In this document: positions 5,847 to 7,896 of the stretch, in pieces
Layout of the letters: every line of letters begins with the position of its first letter
Position numbering within the stretch: position 1 is the stretch's first letter
Assembly: GCA_005884335.1 (NCBI GenBank)
Contig: VBCJ01000191.1
Coordinates: 1 to 7,896 of the forward strand
Direction of reading: 5' to 3'
DNA from: Betaproteobacteria bacterium
GTDB taxonomy: Bacteria; Pseudomonadota; Gammaproteobacteria; Burkholderiales; SG8-39
DNA: 7,896 nt
Notes under the pieces: model-generated
Databases searched by the model: none
Told to the model about the DNA's origin: nothing
Seen by the model: the letters and a program-made list of their open reading frames with translations, nothing else
Position numbers and translations under genes: made by a program

Positions 5847-6773
5847 ATGAGATATCATAGAAGCATGGATCGCAATCCGGAGCTGACCTACAAGACGATC
5901 GAAGACACGGTCGGCGACACGCCGCTGGTGAGGCTGAAGCGCCTTCCGGGGAAGACCTCCAACATCGTGCTCGCCAAGCTCGAGGGCAACAATCCCGCCG
6001 GCTCGGTCAAGGATCGGCCCGCGATGTCGATGATCGTGCGCGCGGAGAAGCGCGGGACGATCAAGCCCGGCGACGCGCTGATCGAAGCGACGAGCGGCAA
6101 CACCGGCATCGCGCTTGCGATGGCCGCGGCGATCCGCGGCTACCGCATGGTGCTCGTCATGCCCGAGCACTTGTCCGCCGAGCGGCGCCAGACCATGCGC
6201 GCCTTCGGCGCGGAGATCATCCTCACGCCCAAGGCGGGCGGGATGGAAGCAGCGCGCGATCTCGCCGAAAAGATGCAGCGCGAGGGCAAGGGGCGCATCC
6301 TCGACCAGTTCGCCAACCCCGACAATCCGCTGTCGCACTACGAGGGCACGGGGCCGGAAATCTGGCGCGACACGAAGGGGACGATCACCCATTTCGTCAG
6401 CAGCATGGGCACCACCGGCACCATCATGGGCTGCTCGCGCTTCTTCAAGGAGAAGAACCCGAGAATCCAGATCGTCGGCTGCCAGCCCGAAGAAGGCTCG
6501 CAGATCCCGGGTATCCGCAAGTGGCCCGAGGCCTACCTGCCGAAGATCTACGACAAGGCGCGCGTGGACCGGCTGGAATACGTGAGCCAGGCCGACGCCG
6601 AGGAGATGGCGCGGCGCATGGCGCGCGAGGAAGGCATCTTCGCCGGCATTTCATCCGGCGGCGGGCTCGCGGTCGCGTTGAGAGTTTCGCGCGAAGTCGA
6701 GAACGCGACCATCGTGACGATCATCTGCGACCGCGGCGACCGCTACCTTTCGACAGGCGTTTTCCCCGACTGA
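5847..6773 (+). CDS. cysM: Cysteine synthase B (O-acetylserine sulfhydrylase CysM)
   Basis: CysM is a PLP enzyme that joins O-acetylserine with sulfide, or with thiosulfate to give S-sulfocysteine, in cysteine synthesis. In the 308-residue reading, the PLP lysine is Lys55 in NNPAGSVKDR. That motif separates CysM from CysK (which has PSFSVK). SGNTG (83-87) binds the substrate carboxylate and GTTGT (188-192) the PLP phosphate. FVSSMGTTGTI, QPEEGSQIPGIRKWP and ICDRGDRYLSTGVF near the C-terminus are also close to E. coli CysM (303 residues). The start is uncertain. The ATG at 5847 has no ribosome binding site. The ATG at 5865 would give MDRNPELTYKTIEDTVG, 302 residues, closer to family length, but with only AGAAG one base upstream. 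The gene begins 11 bases after hldD yet has no pathway link to it. The function is secure; the first six residues are not. Confidence 0.94.
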   Translation: MRYHRSMDRNPELTYKTIEDTVGDTPLVRLKRLPGKTSNIVLAKLEGNNPAGSVKDRPAMSMIVRAEKRGTIKPGDALIEATSGNTGIALAMAAAIRGYRMVLVMPEHLSAERRQTMRAFGAEIILTPKAGGMEAARDLAEKMQREGKGRILDQFANPDNPLSHYEGTGPEIWRDTKGTITHFVSSMGTTGTIMGCSRFFKEKNPRIQIVGCQPEEGSQIPGIRKWPEAYLPKIYDKARVDRLEYVSQADAEEMARRMAREEGIFAGISSGGGLAVALRVSREVENATIVTIICDRGDRYLSTGVFPD

Positions 6774-6794
6774 CGGCGTTCACCGCGCGGGCGA

Positions 6795-7568
6795 ATGACG
6801 CCGATCCTCGCATTCGATATCGAGACGGTGCCGGACATCGCCGGTCTGCGCCTGCTTCGCGATCTGGATGCGAAGCTCTCCGACCGGGACGTCGCGGAGC
6901 ACGCTTTCCAGCAACGGCGCGCCCAGACCGGCCAGGACTTTCTGCCGTTGCACCTGCATCGGGTCGTCGCCATCGCCTGCGCGCTGCGGGAGGGAGACAG
7001 CTTCCGCTGCTGGTCGCTGGGCTCAGCAGACGACGGCGAGGGAGAGCTGCTCCGGCGCTTTTTCGACGGCATCGAAAAGTACACTCCGCAACTGGTTTCC
7101 TGGAACGGCGGCGGGTTCGATCTACCGGTGCTTCACTACCGCGGACTGGTACACGGCGTGTCGGCGCCGCGCTACTGGGACACGGGCGAGGACGATCGCG
7201 ATTTCAAATTCAACAACTACATCAGCCGGTATCATCAGCGTCACCTCGACCTCATGGAGTTGCTTGCTCTCTACCAGGCGCGGAATTACGTGCAGCTGGA
7301 CGAGCTGGCCCGGCTCCTGGGATTTCCGGGCAAGATCGGAATGGACGGATCGAAGGTCTGGGAAGCGTATCAATCGGGAAAGATCGACGACATCCGGAAG
7401 TATTGCGAAACGGACGCGGCCAACACCTATCTTGTTTTCCTGCGTTTCCAGCTCCTGCGCGGCGCCTGCGATGAGGCGCGCTACCGGCGCGAGCTGAATC
7501 TGGTCCGGGACACGCTCGGCAAGTCCAATGACGCCCACTGGCGCGAGTTCGTCGGCCGGTGGAGCTGA
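6795..7568 (+). CDS. Predicted 3'-5' exonuclease of the PolB exonuclease-domain family (stand-alone DEDDy)
   Basis: This 257-residue protein resembles the stand-alone exonucleases related to the proofreading domain of family B DNA polymerase (Pfam DNA_pol_B_exo2). All three exonuclease motifs are visible: ExoI FDIET with Asp8 and Glu10, ExoII SWNGGGFDLP with Asp109, and ExoIII YCETD with Tyr203 and Asp207. The Tyr-x3-Asp spacing marks the DEDDy subclass. Other conserved-looking stretches are RHLDLMELL (149-157) and IGMDGSKVWE (181-190). No polymerase domain is present and the length is complete for the family. The complete set of metal-binding residues argues for an active nuclease that removes nucleotides from 3' ends of single-stranded DNA or RNA, but the physiological substrate is not known to me. 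It starts 21 bases after cysM with no strong ribosome binding site and lies just before rlmD. Confidence 0.85.
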   Translation: MTPILAFDIETVPDIAGLRLLRDLDAKLSDRDVAEHAFQQRRAQTGQDFLPLHLHRVVAIACALREGDSFRCWSLGSADDGEGELLRRFFDGIEKYTPQLVSWNGGGFDLPVLHYRGLVHGVSAPRYWDTGEDDRDFKFNNYISRYHQRHLDLMELLALYQARNYVQLDELARLLGFPGKIGMDGSKVWEAYQSGKIDDIRKYCETDAANTYLVFLRFQLLRGACDEARYRRELNLVRDTLGKSNDAHWREFVGRWS

Positions 7569-7582
7569 ACCTGCAGTCCCCG

Positions 7583-7896
7583 ATGCCGATCGCGCTGATC
7601 GAGTCCCTCGACCGGGAGGGTCGCGGCGTGGCCCACGTCGGGGGAAAAGCGGTGTTCGTCGACAGCGCCGTCCCGGGCGAACGGGTCGAGTACTCCGCCT
7701 ACCGCAAGAAGCCCGCGTGGGAAGCCGCGCAGATCGTGCGGATCGAAAAAGAAAGCGCCGCGCGTACCTCGCCGCGATGCGCGTTCTTCGGCACCTGCGG
7801 CGGGTGCTCCATGCAACATGTCGAGGAGCGCGCGCAGGTCGCCGCGAAGCAACGCGTGCTCGAGGACGCGCTCTGGCACATCGCCCGCCTGCGTCC
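7583..7896 (+). CDS. rlmD: 23S rRNA (uracil-1939-C5)-methyltransferase RlmD, N-terminal part (3' end outside window)
   Basis: RlmD (RumA) methylates U1939 of 23S rRNA using S-adenosylmethionine and carries a 4Fe-4S cluster. Only the first 104 codons are here, with no stop before the right edge. A TRAM-type RNA-binding domain is visible at about residues 1-55 (IESLDREGRGVAHVGGKAVF, then VPGERVEY at 30-37). It is followed by the cluster motif CAFFGTCGGCSMQH, with Cys66, Cys72 and Cys75; the fourth cysteine should lie beyond the window. The start is not firm. The ATG at 7583 lies 14 bases after the exonuclease stop without a ribosome binding site. A GTG at 7559, overlapping that gene by 10 bases, would add eight residues (MELNLQSP). 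I chose the ATG because the TRAM domain begins just after it. Other TrmA-family uracil methyltransferases such as RlmC are possible, but the TRAM domain and the rest of the motif favour RlmD. Confidence 0.9.
   Translation, partial: MPIALIESLDREGRGVAHVGGKAVFVDSAVPGERVEYSAYRKKPAWEAAQIVRIEKESAARTSPRCAFFGTCGGCSMQHVEERAQVAAKQRVLEDALWHIARLR

Noticed and set aside
1..7896. Mobile element, defence system, CRISPR array or biosynthetic island
   Set aside because: I saw no repeats in array form, no transposase, integrase or toxin-antitoxin motifs, and no break in strand or composition. All space is taken by recognisable housekeeping and LPS genes.

Overview
This is a GC-rich chromosomal segment with ten genes, all on the + strand and packed almost end to end. 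Gene order and protein sequences point to a Gram-negative proteobacterium, most likely a betaproteobacterium. The run rpsA-ihfB-lapA-lapB-ugd-hldA-hldD-cysM-exonuclease-rlmD resembles conserved core gene order in that class, as far as I recall it. The separate kinase-only HldA also fits, since enterobacteria fuse it to the adenylyltransferase as HldE. I cannot name a genus. I see no tRNA, rRNA, insertion sequence, phage gene, CRISPR array or sign of recent transfer.

Left part (1-953): the 3' end of rpsA (ribosomal protein S1, last two S1 repeats), then after 9 bases ihfB (beta subunit of integration host factor). A GC-rich hairpin with a T-rich tail follows ihfB and probably ends or attenuates this transcription unit. 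The 72-base gap that holds it (954-1025) is the longest non-coding stretch in the window.

Middle (1026-5835): an envelope cluster. lapA and lapB encode the inner-membrane pair that tunes LPS synthesis, known in E. coli through control of LpxC turnover by FtsH. ugd makes UDP-glucuronate. hldA and hldD are two steps in making ADP-L-glycero-D-manno-heptose for the LPS inner core. Gaps are 12 and 16 bases, then a 4-base overlap, then 13 bases, so co-transcription is likely. ugd starts with TTG and hldA with GTG, each supported by a Shine-Dalgarno sequence.

Right part (5847-7896): cysM (cysteine synthase B), a stand-alone DEDDy 3'-5' exonuclease related to the PolB exonuclease domain, and the 5' part of rlmD (23S rRNA m5U1939 methyltransferase), which runs off the window. 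These share no obvious pathway with the envelope genes and look like housekeeping genes on the same strand.

I found no convincing undescribed system. The points most worth checking are the hairpin with two competing upstream arms between ihfB and lapA, the coupling of an LPS regulator to LPS sugar genes, the poorly understood exonuclease, and the uncertain starts of cysM and rlmD. The long antisense reading frames are explained by codon use and were rejected.
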